Below, piece by piece: positions 1 to 7,560 of a stretch of 17,076 bases of DNA. The stretch is from positions 1 through 17,076 of the forward strand of contig HF988720.1 in the NCBI GenBank assembly GCA_000431235.1. The letters run 5' to 3'. Position 1 is the first letter of the stretch, and each line of letters starts with the position of its first letter. The position numbers and the translations under genes were made by a program. The notes beneath the pieces are model-generated. The model saw only the letters and a list, made by a program, of their open reading frames with translations, searched no databases and was not told where the DNA came from. This DNA comes from Coprobacillus sp. CAG:698 (GTDB taxonomy: Bacteria > Bacillota_I > Bacilli_A > ML615J-28 > CAG-698).

Positions 1-50
1 TAATTAAAAATAATCTTCTCAGAAAACGGTTTTTTAACCATTTTTTTATC

Positions 51-87
51 AAAAAAATTAAAAAAAGATATACATTTTAAGTATATC
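51..87 (-). terminator. Rho-independent terminator of the 92-880 gene
   Basis: A perfect 7-bp inverted repeat (GATATAC at 67-73, GTATATC at 81-87, 7-nt loop) lies 4 bp beyond the stop codon of the minus-strand gene. On the minus strand it is followed by two T runs (A runs at 61-66 and about 52-58 on the plus strand). The stem is AT-rich, so it may be weak. Confidence 0.7.
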
Positions 88-91
88 TCGG

Positions 92-880
92 TTATATTGA
101 AACTGACTCTATTTTTGTTAAAATTGATTTAGCTTCTCTACAAATATATAAATCTTTATTGTATTCTGATAATTCTCTAAGTTTTATTATAGCTTCTGGA
201 ACATTATTTGTTCGTAAATCAATCAAGGCTAATAAATAATTAGTATTTAATTTTTGGTATAAAGTTGTTTCAAATTGCTTTCTTGCATAAATATAATTCT
301 TTACTTCTGGAATACTTCCATTAATCAATATTTCATATTTTGCACTTGTATTTTGAAACATTTGAATTAATTGCATTTTAATTCTTTTATTTTTATTAGC
401 ATTTATTATATTTGACATCTTAACAAGTGTATATTTCATTTTTTCATCTAAGCGTTTATGAAAAAAATAATCGCACCAGTTCTTTAAATAAATAAATTGA
501 GAAAGTGAATTAATGTTTTTCACTGTTGTATCAATGTCTAATAATATTTCCTTGGCTTTTTCAAATTCACCTTTATCAATATATGCTGTAACATTGTACA
601 AGTTAAAAAACTTCTTCTGATTTTTTGTAAAGAAACATCTTCTTTTAAAATTATCTAATTTATTTATGTATTTATTTACATCGCAATCATTAAAATACTC
701 AATTATTATATTTCTTATTTCATTAATTTCTTTTCTTTTAAGGCTAAAGTTAAGAAATAAGAGAATGATTATCGCAATCATACACGACATATAATAAGTT
801 GGAAAGCATATAGATGCAGAAAGGCATAAACATGCTAATATTAAAGATATTATCCAAACGAATAATCGTATTTTTTTCAT
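92..880 (-). CDS. Membrane-anchored TPR-like protein of unknown function
   Basis: I do not recognise this 262-residue protein as a named family. The N-terminus holds two hydrophobic segments (about residues 5-25 and 27-47) with a Lys/Arg-rich edge (KRK at 48-50). This suggests a short hairpin anchor with the remaining ~210 residues in the cytoplasm. The soluble part is alpha-helical and shows two stretches with TPR-like spacing: residues 92-117 (ending GEFEKAKEIL) and 218-258 (ALIDLRTNNVPEAI then EAKSIL). TPR-type domains usually hold protein partners; which partner is unknown. The ATG at 880 has an AGGTGA ribosome site at 887-892 and a good promoter just upstream. A terminator follows, so it is a single-gene unit. 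Its AT content and codon use match the neighbours, with no sign of transfer. The gene is surely real; the TPR assignment is by eye only. Confidence 0.8.
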   Translation of the reverse strand: MKKIRLFVWIISLILACLCLSASICFPTYYMSCMIAIIILLFLNFSLKRKEINEIRNIIIEYFNDCDVNKYINKLDNFKRRCFFTKNQKKFFNLYNVTAYIDKGEFEKAKEILLDIDTTVKNINSLSQFIYLKNWCDYFFHKRLDEKMKYTLVKMSNIINANKNKRIKMQLIQMFQNTSAKYEILINGSIPEVKNYIYARKQFETTLYQKLNTNYLLALIDLRTNNVPEAIIKLRELSEYNKDLYICREAKSILTKIESVSI

Positions 881-903
881 ATCATATCACCTAATTTGTG
901 TAA

Positions 904-932
904 ATTATACTACAAATTGACTTTATAATCAA
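904..932 (-). promoter_or_regulatory. Sigma-A promoter for the 92-880 gene
   Basis: Minus strand: TTGATT (927-932), 17-nt spacer, TATAAT (904-909), then the AGGTGA ribosome site and the ATG at 880. Spacing and hexamers are close to consensus. Confidence 0.7.
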
Positions 933-938
933 GGTACT

Positions 939-1016
939 ATGACGAAAAACAATAAACTGTTAGATTGTATAAATAAAGACATTTACCTGTATTTTATTTA
1001 TCGGAAAAGAGTGTAG
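939..1016 (+). other. Doubtful 25-codon ORF on the opposite strand
   Basis: An ATG at 939, preceded by AAGG at 931-934 with a 4-nt gap, opens a 25-codon frame that ends with TAG at 1014-1016. It begins MTKNNKLLDC and is basic at its end (RKRV). A TATACT hexamer at 906-911 could be a -10, but no convincing -35 lies upstream. A hairpin with a T run follows at 1048-1068. Together these could mark a small protein or small RNA, but in DNA this AT-rich a short frame of this kind can arise by chance. Confidence 0.2.
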
Positions 1017-1047
1017 CTATTTATGAAAAAGTGCAAATAAATAAACC

Positions 1048-1068
1048 GGAAGTCCTCTTCCTTTTTTT
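1048..1068 (+). terminator. Hairpin with T run, plus strand
   Basis: GGAAG (1048-1052), 4-nt loop, CTTCC (1057-1061), then seven T. The form is that of a Rho-independent terminator on the plus strand, but no certain plus-strand gene lies before it. The same stem followed by TTTATTTATTT on the minus strand could also act as a backup stop for the fic-like/parCE transcript. Confidence 0.45.
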
Positions 1069-1079
1069 AAGTAAGATAT

Positions 1080-1119
1080 TTTTATATAAAAAGAAAAAAG
1101 CCTGTAATAGACTTCTTTC
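1080..1119 (-). terminator. Rho-independent terminator after the parE-parC-fic-like operon
   Basis: On the minus strand positions 1119-1093 can fold into an 11-bp stem including U-G pairs (core AAGUCU / AGGCUU, loop AUUAC). It ends in a run of U and continues into T-rich DNA to about 1080. It lies 54 bp beyond the stop of the Fic-like gene. Confidence 0.6.
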
Positions 1120-1133
1120 ATGTATATTAAAAT

Positions 1134-1166
1134 ACTCCTTAAAACTAAAATCAAGCTTTAAGGAGT
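1134..1166 (-). terminator. Second hairpin next to the Fic-like stop codon
   Basis: A perfect 10-bp inverted repeat, ACTCCTTAAA (1134-1143) and TTTAAGGAGT (1157-1166), with a 13-nt loop, sits 6 bp after the stop codon of the minus-strand gene. The following minus-strand tract is only moderately T-rich. It may work together with the hairpin at 1093-1119 or protect the 3' end of the transcript. Confidence 0.5.
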
Positions 1167-1172
1167 TATAAT

Positions 1173-2177
1173 TTATTTTCTTGTCCATTTTGCTGAACGT
1201 CCTTTGCCTAGAGGCTCAATTAATCCAGCATCACGAAGACTTACTAAAACACGATTTATTGTTGATTCACTAACATATGGGTACATTTGGCGTATTTCAT
1301 CTTTAGTGAAGATAGTTTTCATGCTCATTATTGAACTTTCAATATTCTCGTATTTTTTATTAGTTTTATCATATTGATAGTTTTTAATAATTTGATCAGT
1401 GTTTTTGTAGGCATTTTCAATTAAATTTAGAAAGTATCTAACAAATTCAGTTGTTTGTGAATATCCTTCATTCCAATTGACACTTGCTTTACATAGTTCA
1501 CTTGTAAAATCTTTGTAATTATAGTAAATTATTTCAAAGAAACTTACATATTTGAAAGCATTTATATCTGCTGTTAACACTAATTGATATAGAATTAACC
1601 AAGAGATTGTTGTATTGCGGCTTTCAAACGGATTTAAATTGAATAAATCTATAAAGTAGTGAATATATAAAATAATTCTCTCATAAAGTTGTCTAGATGT
1701 GTATTTTTCAATTATAGCATACATTTCATCAAGGATTAGTCGTTTGCTTTTTAGATTTTGAGATTGTAATACACTTCTTTCACCTTCGTACATTGAAAAC
1801 TTAATTGCACTATATTGAGAATATACATAATTTATCATATTATATATATCATTACTTTGTAAGCGTAAAGTATGATATTTTTGTTGAATGCCTGATAATA
1901 ATTCTTTTAAATTAGAAAGAGTCATTTCTTCTTTATTTCTTGGTGAAGAATCCTTTGTTATTATTAGTTTAGCACGAGCTTCTGAGATATCAAGTTTAAG
2001 GATTTTAGCAAGGAAATAAGCATCTTTTTCTACTGTCAAATCAATAACTTTATTTAAATCACTTCCTAAGGAATTTAAATAAAAGTCATTATTTCCTATA
2101 TATCTATAAATTTTAGATAGTTTGACTACAATATCATTTGGTATTACATAATGATCTATATTAAGTAAACAAAACAT
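1173..2177 (-). CDS. Fic-fold protein with decayed active site and winged-helix tail
   Basis: The 334-residue protein aligns from end to end, from memory, with a common Fic-domain family. Landmarks are an IVxKLSKIYxY start (16-26), the SPRNKEE motif (79-84), a WNEGYSQTTEFVRYFL block (235-250) and a C-terminal winged helix (about 285-334). Active Fic enzymes transfer AMP or another nucleotide part to a target hydroxyl using HPFx[D/E]GNGR. Here the matching stretch, after YIHYFIDLFNL, is NPFESRNTT (182-190): the catalytic His is Asn, and the GNGR part is lost except one Asn. The N-terminal inhibitory (S/T)xxxEG motif also seems gone (about 55-62, AKILKL). Catalysis is therefore unlikely; a binding or DNA-contacting role through the winged helix is possible. 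The AAGGAG site overlaps the parC stop codon, 12 bp from this start, so the gene is coupled to parC. It is not visibly broken: no internal stop or frameshift. Confidence 0.75.
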   Translation of the reverse strand: MFCLLNIDHYVIPNDIVVKLSKIYRYIGNNDFYLNSLGSDLNKVIDLTVEKDAYFLAKILKLDISEARAKLIITKDSSPRNKEEMTLSNLKELLSGIQQKYHTLRLQSNDIYNMINYVYSQYSAIKFSMYEGERSVLQSQNLKSKRLILDEMYAIIEKYTSRQLYERIILYIHYFIDLFNLNPFESRNTTISWLILYQLVLTADINAFKYVSFFEIIYYNYKDFTSELCKASVNWNEGYSQTTEFVRYFLNLIENAYKNTDQIIKNYQYDKTNKKYENIESSIMSMKTIFTKDEIRQMYPYVSESTINRVLVSLRDAGLIEPLGKGRSAKWTRK

Positions 2178-2185
2178 AAATTAGT

Positions 2186-2191
2186 CTCCTT
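2186..2191 (-). promoter_or_regulatory. Ribosome site overlapping the parC stop codon
   Basis: AAGGAG on the minus strand lies 8 nt before the ATG at 2177 and overlaps the parC TAA (2190-2192). This ties translation of the Fic-like gene to that of parC. Confidence 0.75.
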
Positions 2192-4658
2192 ATTCAAAAT
2201 CAATTGAGCTACGTGTAGCAATTAGACATATTGGATTTCCAACCTTTGTTGTTAGTAAAGGTAATTTCTTTACATTAAGTCCTTTAACATCTTCTTCTAA
2301 ATTAATTTCTTTTGTAGCAACATCACCAACTAAATAACATTTTGAGGTTTCACTCTTTTCATGAATTATTTCAAAATCGATTAAATATCCATTTGGTTTA
2401 CCAACATTTACACATAATTTTCCAACATGAATTTTCTTTCCTTTTGGAACATCTGTGCATTTGAACTTACGAATTCCACCTTTTTCACTTAAGACTAGTA
2501 AAACGTCTTTAGGATTTACATAGAATGCTCCTAATACTAAATCATCAGGTCTGTTTTTAAGTTCAATGGCTTTTACACCGAATGATGGTGGTGCAAATAA
2601 ACTTATTTCACTAGCATTATATCTTAACATATAGCCTTCTTTAGTAACAACCATAACCTCATGATCTTCACCATTACAAATGTCAACACTAACAACTTCA
2701 TCGACATCACGTAGTTTTGTAGCTTTTAGAGCTTTTGAATAACGTGTCGCAACTAATTCACGTATATGTGTACGTTTAGTTAGGCCATGTTTTGTTGTAA
2801 AGAGGACATATCTATCAGCTTCAAAATCACTTATAGGAACCGAAAAGATGATTTTTTCATCTGATGGAATAGTTGCCATAACCGCAATATTTCGTCCTAA
2901 TTCTTTTGGTCGTGTTTCAGGAATGTTTTGTACAGGTAAATATACATAACTTCCTTTATCAGTAAAGAATAATAATGTATCTAATGTTGTAACATCGTAT
3001 TTAGCAAGGACAAAGTCTTCTTCTTTTAATTTGTTTTCTTCATCAGATGCATAAACTTTTGGACTCATACGTTTTATGTATCCATCTTTAGTAATAATTA
3101 TAACAGCATCTTCTTTAGCTATTAAAACTTTTACGTCAACTTGCTTTATGCTTTCATCAATTTTATGTTCGATTGTTGTTTTTCGTGGAATATCAATTTC
3201 TTTTAAAGTATCTAATAATTCAGATTTGATAACTCTTAAAAGTGCTTTTTCATTTGATAGAATTTCGTTCAATTCAGTAATTTTATTATTTAAATCATCT
3301 TTTTCCTTTGTTAAAGCTACAATATCAGTATTTGTAAGACGATATAATTGAAGCATTACAATTGCTTCGGCTTGTTCTTCAGTGAAATGATAATTAGCCA
3401 TTATATTCTCTTTAGCATCTTTTTTGTTTGCTGAAGATCTAATAGTTTGAATTACAGCATCAAGAATTGATACCATTGTTATTAATCCTTCAACTATATG
3501 AAGTCTTTTTTTCGCAATATTTAAATCATAATTACTTCTATTAGTAATTATTTCTTTTTGATGTTCAATATATGAATCTAATAACTCTAACAATCCCATA
3601 AGCACAGGACGTTTATTATAAATACAAACATTATTATATGAATAGTTTATTTGTAAATCTGTTGTTCGTAAGAAAAAGTTTCTAATATCCTCAGCATTAG
3701 CATCCTTTTTCAAATCAATAACAATTCTTAATCCTTCTCTATCTGACTCATCACGAATATCGATAACGCCATCAACAGCTTTTTCAGAAACAACATCAGT
3801 CATTTTCTTAACTAGTTGGGCTTTATTTACACCATAAGGTATTTCTGTAACTATAATTTGATTTATATTTTTTGCTTCAACAATTTCGGAACGTGACTTA
3901 ACAACAATTTTACCTCTACCAGTTTTAAAAGCTTTCTTTATTTCATCAATGCCTTGAACAATTCCTCCAGTTGGAAAATCAGGTCCTTGAACAATTTTCA
4001 TTATTTCTGATAATGAGCAATCAGGTTTATTAATTCGATAAATAATAGCATTTATAATTTCACCAACATTGTGAGGAGGCATTTCTGTTGCATAACCAGC
4101 TGCTATACCTGTAGCACCATTTACAAGTAAATTAGGAAAACGAGAAGGTAAAACGACAGGTTCTAGTTCTTCATCATCAAAATTAGGAACAAAGTTTACT
4201 GTATGCTTATTTAAATCTTTTAATAAATAATCAGCATATACTGATAATCTAGCTTCGGTGTAACGCATTGCAGCGGCACCATCACCATCGATACTACCAT
4301 TATTACCATGCATATCAACTAATGGTAAAAGCATTTTAAATGATTGACTCATTCTTACCATAGCCTCATAAACTGATGTATCACCATGAGGATGATATTT
4401 ACCAATTACTTCACCAACAATACGAGCTGATTTTTTATAAGGTGTTTTAGGAAACATACCTAATTTATACATTGCATAAAGAATACGTCTTTGTACAGGT
4501 TTTAAACCATCACGACAATCAGGAAGAGCACGATCTTGAATAATATACTTTGAGTATCTTCCAAATCGTTCTCCAAATAAGTTTTCAATGTTATCTTGTA
4601 ATATTTTCTCTTCAGCAAAATTTGCTATTTTTTCATTTATTGATAATTTTCTACTCAT
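2190..4658 (-). CDS. parC: DNA topoisomerase IV subunit A
   Basis: ParC cuts and rejoins both DNA strands in the ParC2-ParE2 enzyme that unlinks daughter chromosomes. With the start at ATG 4658 it has 822 residues. The catalytic Tyr is Y133 in AAMRYTEARLS. The quinolone-contact helix reads HPHGDTSVYE, with Thr (T94) where many Firmicutes ParC have Ser; the acidic residue (E98) is present. The coiled-coil/tower region follows, then a C-terminal beta-pinwheel (from about residue 500). No QRRGGKG GyrA-box is present, and parE lies directly upstream, so ParC is favoured over GyrA. A GTG nine bases earlier (4667) is also in frame, but it falls inside the AAGGTGA ribosome site; ATG 4658 has that site at the right distance. 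The start overlaps the parE end by 8 nt. Length and domains are normal. Confidence 0.96.
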   Translation of the reverse strand: MSRKLSINEKIANFAEEKILQDNIENLFGERFGRYSKYIIQDRALPDCRDGLKPVQRRILYAMYKLGMFPKTPYKKSARIVGEVIGKYHPHGDTSVYEAMVRMSQSFKMLLPLVDMHGNNGSIDGDGAAAMRYTEARLSVYADYLLKDLNKHTVNFVPNFDDEELEPVVLPSRFPNLLVNGATGIAAGYATEMPPHNVGEIINAIIYRINKPDCSLSEIMKIVQGPDFPTGGIVQGIDEIKKAFKTGRGKIVVKSRSEIVEAKNINQIIVTEIPYGVNKAQLVKKMTDVVSEKAVDGVIDIRDESDREGLRIVIDLKKDANAEDIRNFFLRTTDLQINYSYNNVCIYNKRPVLMGLLELLDSYIEHQKEIITNRSNYDLNIAKKRLHIVEGLITMVSILDAVIQTIRSSANKKDAKENIMANYHFTEEQAEAIVMLQLYRLTNTDIVALTKEKDDLNNKITELNEILSNEKALLRVIKSELLDTLKEIDIPRKTTIEHKIDESIKQVDVKVLIAKEDAVIIITKDGYIKRMSPKVYASDEENKLKEEDFVLAKYDVTTLDTLLFFTDKGSYVYLPVQNIPETRPKELGRNIAVMATIPSDEKIIFSVPISDFEADRYVLFTTKHGLTKRTHIRELVATRYSKALKATKLRDVDEVVSVDICNGEDHEVMVVTKEGYMLRYNASEISLFAPPSFGVKAIELKNRPDDLVLGAFYVNPKDVLLVLSEKGGIRKFKCTDVPKGKKIHVGKLCVNVGKPNGYLIDFEIIHEKSETSKCYLVGDVATKEINLEEDVKGLNVKKLPLLTTKVGNPICLIATRSSIDFE

Positions 4659-6600
4659 CTTCGTCACCTTCTCCTAATACTAAATCAAAGTCATCAGTAT
4701 TATCAAATGATACATTTTGTTCAATCCAAGTTCTTCTTGGAATTACATCATCACCCATTAGAGTTGTAATTCTTGCCTCAGCATCACTTAAATCTTCGAT
4801 ATCAACACGGATTAATGTTCTAGTTTGTGGATTCATCGTTGTCTCCCATAATTGCTCGAAGTTCATTTCACCAAGTCCTTTAAATCTTTGGACTTCATAA
4901 TTTCGTAATGTTGATGTTTTTTCTTTTAATTCTTCATTTGTCCAAGCATATCCAGTGGAAGATTTTGAAGAAATCTTATATAGCGGTGGTAAAGCCAAAA
5001 AGACTTTTCCATTTTCGATTAAGCCTCGCATATGTCTAAAGAAGAATGTTAGTAAAAGTATTTGGATATGTGCTCCATCATCATCGGCATCGGTCATGAT
5101 AATTATCTTATTATAATTACATTTGCTAATATTAAAATCTTCACCAACTCCTGTACCGATAGTATAGATGATTGAACGTATTTCTTCGTTTTTCAAAAGT
5201 TCATCAATCTTTGTTTTTTCAGAGTTTAGAACTTTACCTCTTAATGGTAAAATAGCTTGATAACGACGATCACGTCCTTGTTTGGCAGAGCCACCAGCAG
5301 AATCACCTTCGACTATAAATAATTCATTTGTAGTTGGGTCTTTAACTTGAACAGGTGATAATTTACCATTCATATTAACATTTTTGTTAATTTTGTTTTT
5401 AATATCTTTTGTTTCTTCTTTTATTTTTTTTGCTGCTTCTCTATTTTTAAATGATCTTATAGCGTTATTTACAAGTATATCTGCAATATTAGCATTTTCA
5501 AACAAATAGAATTTAAGCTTTTCCATAACTAATTGTTCAACAGCAACTTTTGCTTCAGCTGAACCTAGTTTTCCCTTTGTTTGTCCTTCGAACTGTAAAA
5601 TACGCTCAGGAACCCTAATTGATAAAATAGCATTTATTCCATCACGAACATCACATCCGTCTAAATTAGGATCTTTTTCTTTCAATAATTTTTTAATACG
5701 GGCATATTCATTAAACGATTTTGTGATAGCCGAACGGAATCCCATTTCGTGCGTACCACCATCTCTTGTTCTAATATTATTAACAAAAGAAATTATGTTT
5801 TCGGTATAAGGATTATTGGTATATTGAATCGCTGCCTCAATAGTTATATCATTACAAACACCACTTATAAAAATAGGTTCATGTAGAGGTTCTTTTCCTG
5901 TATTTATATCTTTAATATATTCAACAATTCCTTCATCAAATTTAAACTTATCGTGAAGTCCATGTCTTTCATCATATGTCTCCACACATAATCCTTTAAT
6001 AAGAAAAGCTGCTTCTTTTAATCTTTGGACGCATTGTTTATAATCTATATTAACAATTGAAAAAATTGTAGGGTCAGGCTTAAATTCAACAATACTTCCG
6101 TGACGCTTTGAACTATCGTTAACAATTTTTGGCTTTCCAATAATTGTTCCACCTTTCGAAAATGTTTGTGTGTAGCATTTTCCATCACGATATATAGTAA
6201 CTTTTAACCACTCACTCAACGCATTAACAACACTTGAGCCTACACCATGGAGTCCACCAGCGACCTTATAAGATGAGTCATCAAACTTACCACCAGCATG
6301 CAACATACAAAAAACTACTTGAGGAGTAGGAACACCTTCTTTGTGCATCGAAATAGGAATACCACGACCATTATCTTCAACTTCCACAATGTTGTCTTTC
6401 TTTATTCTTAAAATTACTTTATTACAATAATCTGATAATACTTCGTCCATTGCATTATCTAATATTTCCCATACTAAATGATGGAGTCCACGAGAATCAG
6501 TTGAACCGATATACATACCTGGTCTTTTTCGAACAGCCTCTAAGCCTTTCAAGACCTGTATCTCATCAGCATCATAAACGTTTTTCTTTTCTTTAGCCAT
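4651..6600 (-). CDS. parE: DNA topoisomerase IV subunit B (ATPase)
   Basis: ParE binds and hydrolyses ATP to drive strand passage by topoisomerase IV. The 649-residue protein has the full GHKL ATPase: catalytic Glu E45 and Mg-binding N49 in WEILDNAMDE, DNGRG at 76-80, and GGLHGVG at 115-121. The transducer has QTKGKLGS (340-347). The Toprim domain has EGDSAGGSA (431-439, Glu E431), PLRGKVLNSEK (452-462) and DADDDG (504-509). The ending RFKGLGEM...LWETTMNP block is also present. The PLRGKVLNSEK form and the adjacent ParC rather than GyrA argue for ParE over GyrB. The ATG at 6600 has an AAAGGGG site about 8 nt upstream and an extended -10 promoter. It is first in the operon parE-parC-fic-like, and its TAG stop lies inside the parC start region, so the two subunits are probably made in step. 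Confidence 0.96.
   Translation of the reverse strand: MAKEKKNVYDADEIQVLKGLEAVRKRPGMYIGSTDSRGLHHLVWEILDNAMDEVLSDYCNKVILRIKKDNIVEVEDNGRGIPISMHKEGVPTPQVVFCMLHAGGKFDDSSYKVAGGLHGVGSSVVNALSEWLKVTIYRDGKCYTQTFSKGGTIIGKPKIVNDSSKRHGSIVEFKPDPTIFSIVNIDYKQCVQRLKEAAFLIKGLCVETYDERHGLHDKFKFDEGIVEYIKDINTGKEPLHEPIFISGVCNDITIEAAIQYTNNPYTENIISFVNNIRTRDGGTHEMGFRSAITKSFNEYARIKKLLKEKDPNLDGCDVRDGINAILSIRVPERILQFEGQTKGKLGSAEAKVAVEQLVMEKLKFYLFENANIADILVNNAIRSFKNREAAKKIKEETKDIKNKINKNVNMNGKLSPVQVKDPTTNELFIVEGDSAGGSAKQGRDRRYQAILPLRGKVLNSEKTKIDELLKNEEIRSIIYTIGTGVGEDFNISKCNYNKIIIMTDADDDGAHIQILLLTFFFRHMRGLIENGKVFLALPPLYKISSKSSTGYAWTNEELKEKTSTLRNYEVQRFKGLGEMNFEQLWETTMNPQTRTLIRVDIEDLSDAEARITTLMGDDVIPRRTWIEQNVSFDNTDDFDLVLGEGDEDE
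4664..4670 (-). promoter_or_regulatory. Ribosome site that sets the parC start
   Basis: AAGGTGA on the minus strand, inside the end of parE, is 5 nt before ATG 4658. The alternative GTG start at 4667 is part of this motif, which makes ATG 4658 the better start. Confidence 0.65.
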
Positions 6601-6624
6601 TATATTCGCCCCTTTATTAATTAT

Positions 6625-6653
6625 ATTATATCATATATTTAAATAAATGTAAA
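6625..6653 (-). promoter_or_regulatory. Promoter of the parE operon
   Basis: Minus strand: TTTACA (6648-6653), 17-nt spacer, TATAAT (6625-6630) with a TG one base before the -10 (extended -10). The leader is about 20 nt, too short for a riboswitch. It controls parE-parC-fic-like. Confidence 0.8.
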
Positions 6654-6827
6654 GGAATATTTTTGAAAATAAATATATTCAAATCAAATATATGATGATA
6701 ATTAGCAACATATTTTTATAAAAAACCATTAAATAAATTAATTTTATAATTGTATTATTTTGTTTTTTTATAAAAGATTTTGTTGGAAAATGACAAAAAA
6801 TAATTTACAAATAATATAAAACTGATA

Positions 6828-6856
6828 TTGTTTTATTTAGAAAAATATAATATAAT
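6828..6856 (+). promoter_or_regulatory. Probable promoter of plsY
   Basis: TTGTTT (6828-6833), 17-nt spacer, TATAAT (6851-6856), 33 bp before the plsY ATG. A second TATAAT at 6846-6851 overlaps it. The rest of the divergent parE/plsY gap (6660-6827) is AT-rich; apart from a TTTTTATAAAA-like motif present twice, I see nothing in it. Confidence 0.55.
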
Positions 6857-6889
6857 AATACTAGTTTTTATTTGTGAAAGGATACTATC

Positions 6890-7531
6890 ATGGTCATTTT
6901 CTTGAAAATATTATTTCTTATTTTAGCTTATCTAATTGGTTCCGTTCCTTTTGGACTAATTATATCAAAACTAAAAAATCAGGATTTACGCGAAAAAGGA
7001 AGTTGCAATATAGGAGCTGCTAATGCTGGTAGAGTTTTAGGCAAAAGTTATGCTGCCTTAACATTCGCATTAGACATGTTTAAGGGAGCATTATTTGTAA
7101 TTCTCTTTAGATATAAAATTATTCCTTCCACATACATGGTTTTGAGCCCATCTTTATATGGCTTTTTTGCTTGTTTAGGTCATTGTTTCCCAATATATTT
7201 AAAATTCAAAGGTGGTAAAGGTGTAGCAACAGGTGCTGGATGTATTTTTGGATATTTCCCTCTTCTTTCAATAATTGCTTTAGGAGTGTTTTTTATTGTT
7301 GTGAGAATAACAAAAATTGCTGCTTTAGGTTCATTAATTAGTGGATTTATATTAACTATTATTTCAATTATATTATCTTTAATAGGTTATGATTTTGTTT
7401 TAAAAATTGATGTTGATATTTATATGAGTATTATGAATGCTTTAATTTATATAATTATTGTGATAAAACATATTCCTAATATAAAAAGAATGATTAATAA
7501 AAATGAGAATACAGTAGCTAGAATAAAATAA
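6890..7531 (+). CDS. plsY: Glycerol-3-phosphate acyltransferase PlsY
   Basis: PlsY moves an acyl group from acyl-phosphate to sn-glycerol-3-phosphate in the membrane, the first step of phospholipid synthesis in most Gram-positives; it works with PlsX. The 213-residue protein has the usual length and about seven hydrophobic segments. The three signature loops are present: GSCNIGAAN (37-45), followed by RVLG and LDMFKG; GHCFPIYLKFKGGKGVATG (97-115); and KHIPNIKR plus a later NE (193-206). In the first loop the family usually has GSGN and GATN; here Cys and Ala replace Gly and Thr. A GAAAGGA site lies 7 nt before the ATG at 6890. The gene stands alone between its promoter and a terminator. plsX is not in the window. 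Confidence 0.95.
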   Translation: MVIFLKILFLILAYLIGSVPFGLIISKLKNQDLREKGSCNIGAANAGRVLGKSYAALTFALDMFKGALFVILFRYKIIPSTYMVLSPSLYGFFACLGHCFPIYLKFKGGKGVATGAGCIFGYFPLLSIIALGVFFIVVRITKIAALGSLISGFILTIISIILSLIGYDFVLKIDVDIYMSIMNALIYIIIVIKHIPNIKRMINKNENTVARIK

Positions 7532-7532
7532 A

Positions 7533-7560
7533 AAAGCCTCGCAAAAGGCTTTATTTTTTT
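7533..7560. terminator. Bidirectional terminator between plsY and yneF
   Basis: AAAGCCT (7533-7539), 6-nt loop, AGGCTTT (7546-7552). On the plus strand it is followed by ATTTTTTT; on the minus strand by TTTTTTATTTT. It serves the converging plsY and yneF genes and overlaps the yneF stop codon (7551-7553). Confidence 0.85.

Noticed and set aside
1173..2177. Active Fic toxin with an antitoxin partner
   Set aside because: The catalytic His and the GNGR residues are missing, and no small antitoxin gene is adjacent. It is described as a likely pseudoenzyme.
4550..4900. Plus-strand open frame crossing the parC/parE junction
   Set aside because: It lies opposite two well-identified genes and shows only Ser/Ile/Phe-rich sequence from reversed AT-rich codons.
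2190..6600. Gyrase (gyrB-gyrA) instead of topoisomerase IV
   Set aside because: No GyrA-box is seen in the large subunit and the small subunit has the PLRGKVLNSEK form; topoisomerase IV fits better.
6654..6827. Possible replication origin or DnaA-box cluster in the AT-rich parE/plsY gap
   Set aside because: No TTATCCACA-like boxes were seen. The AT content is only slightly above the rest of the window and dnaA/dnaN are absent.
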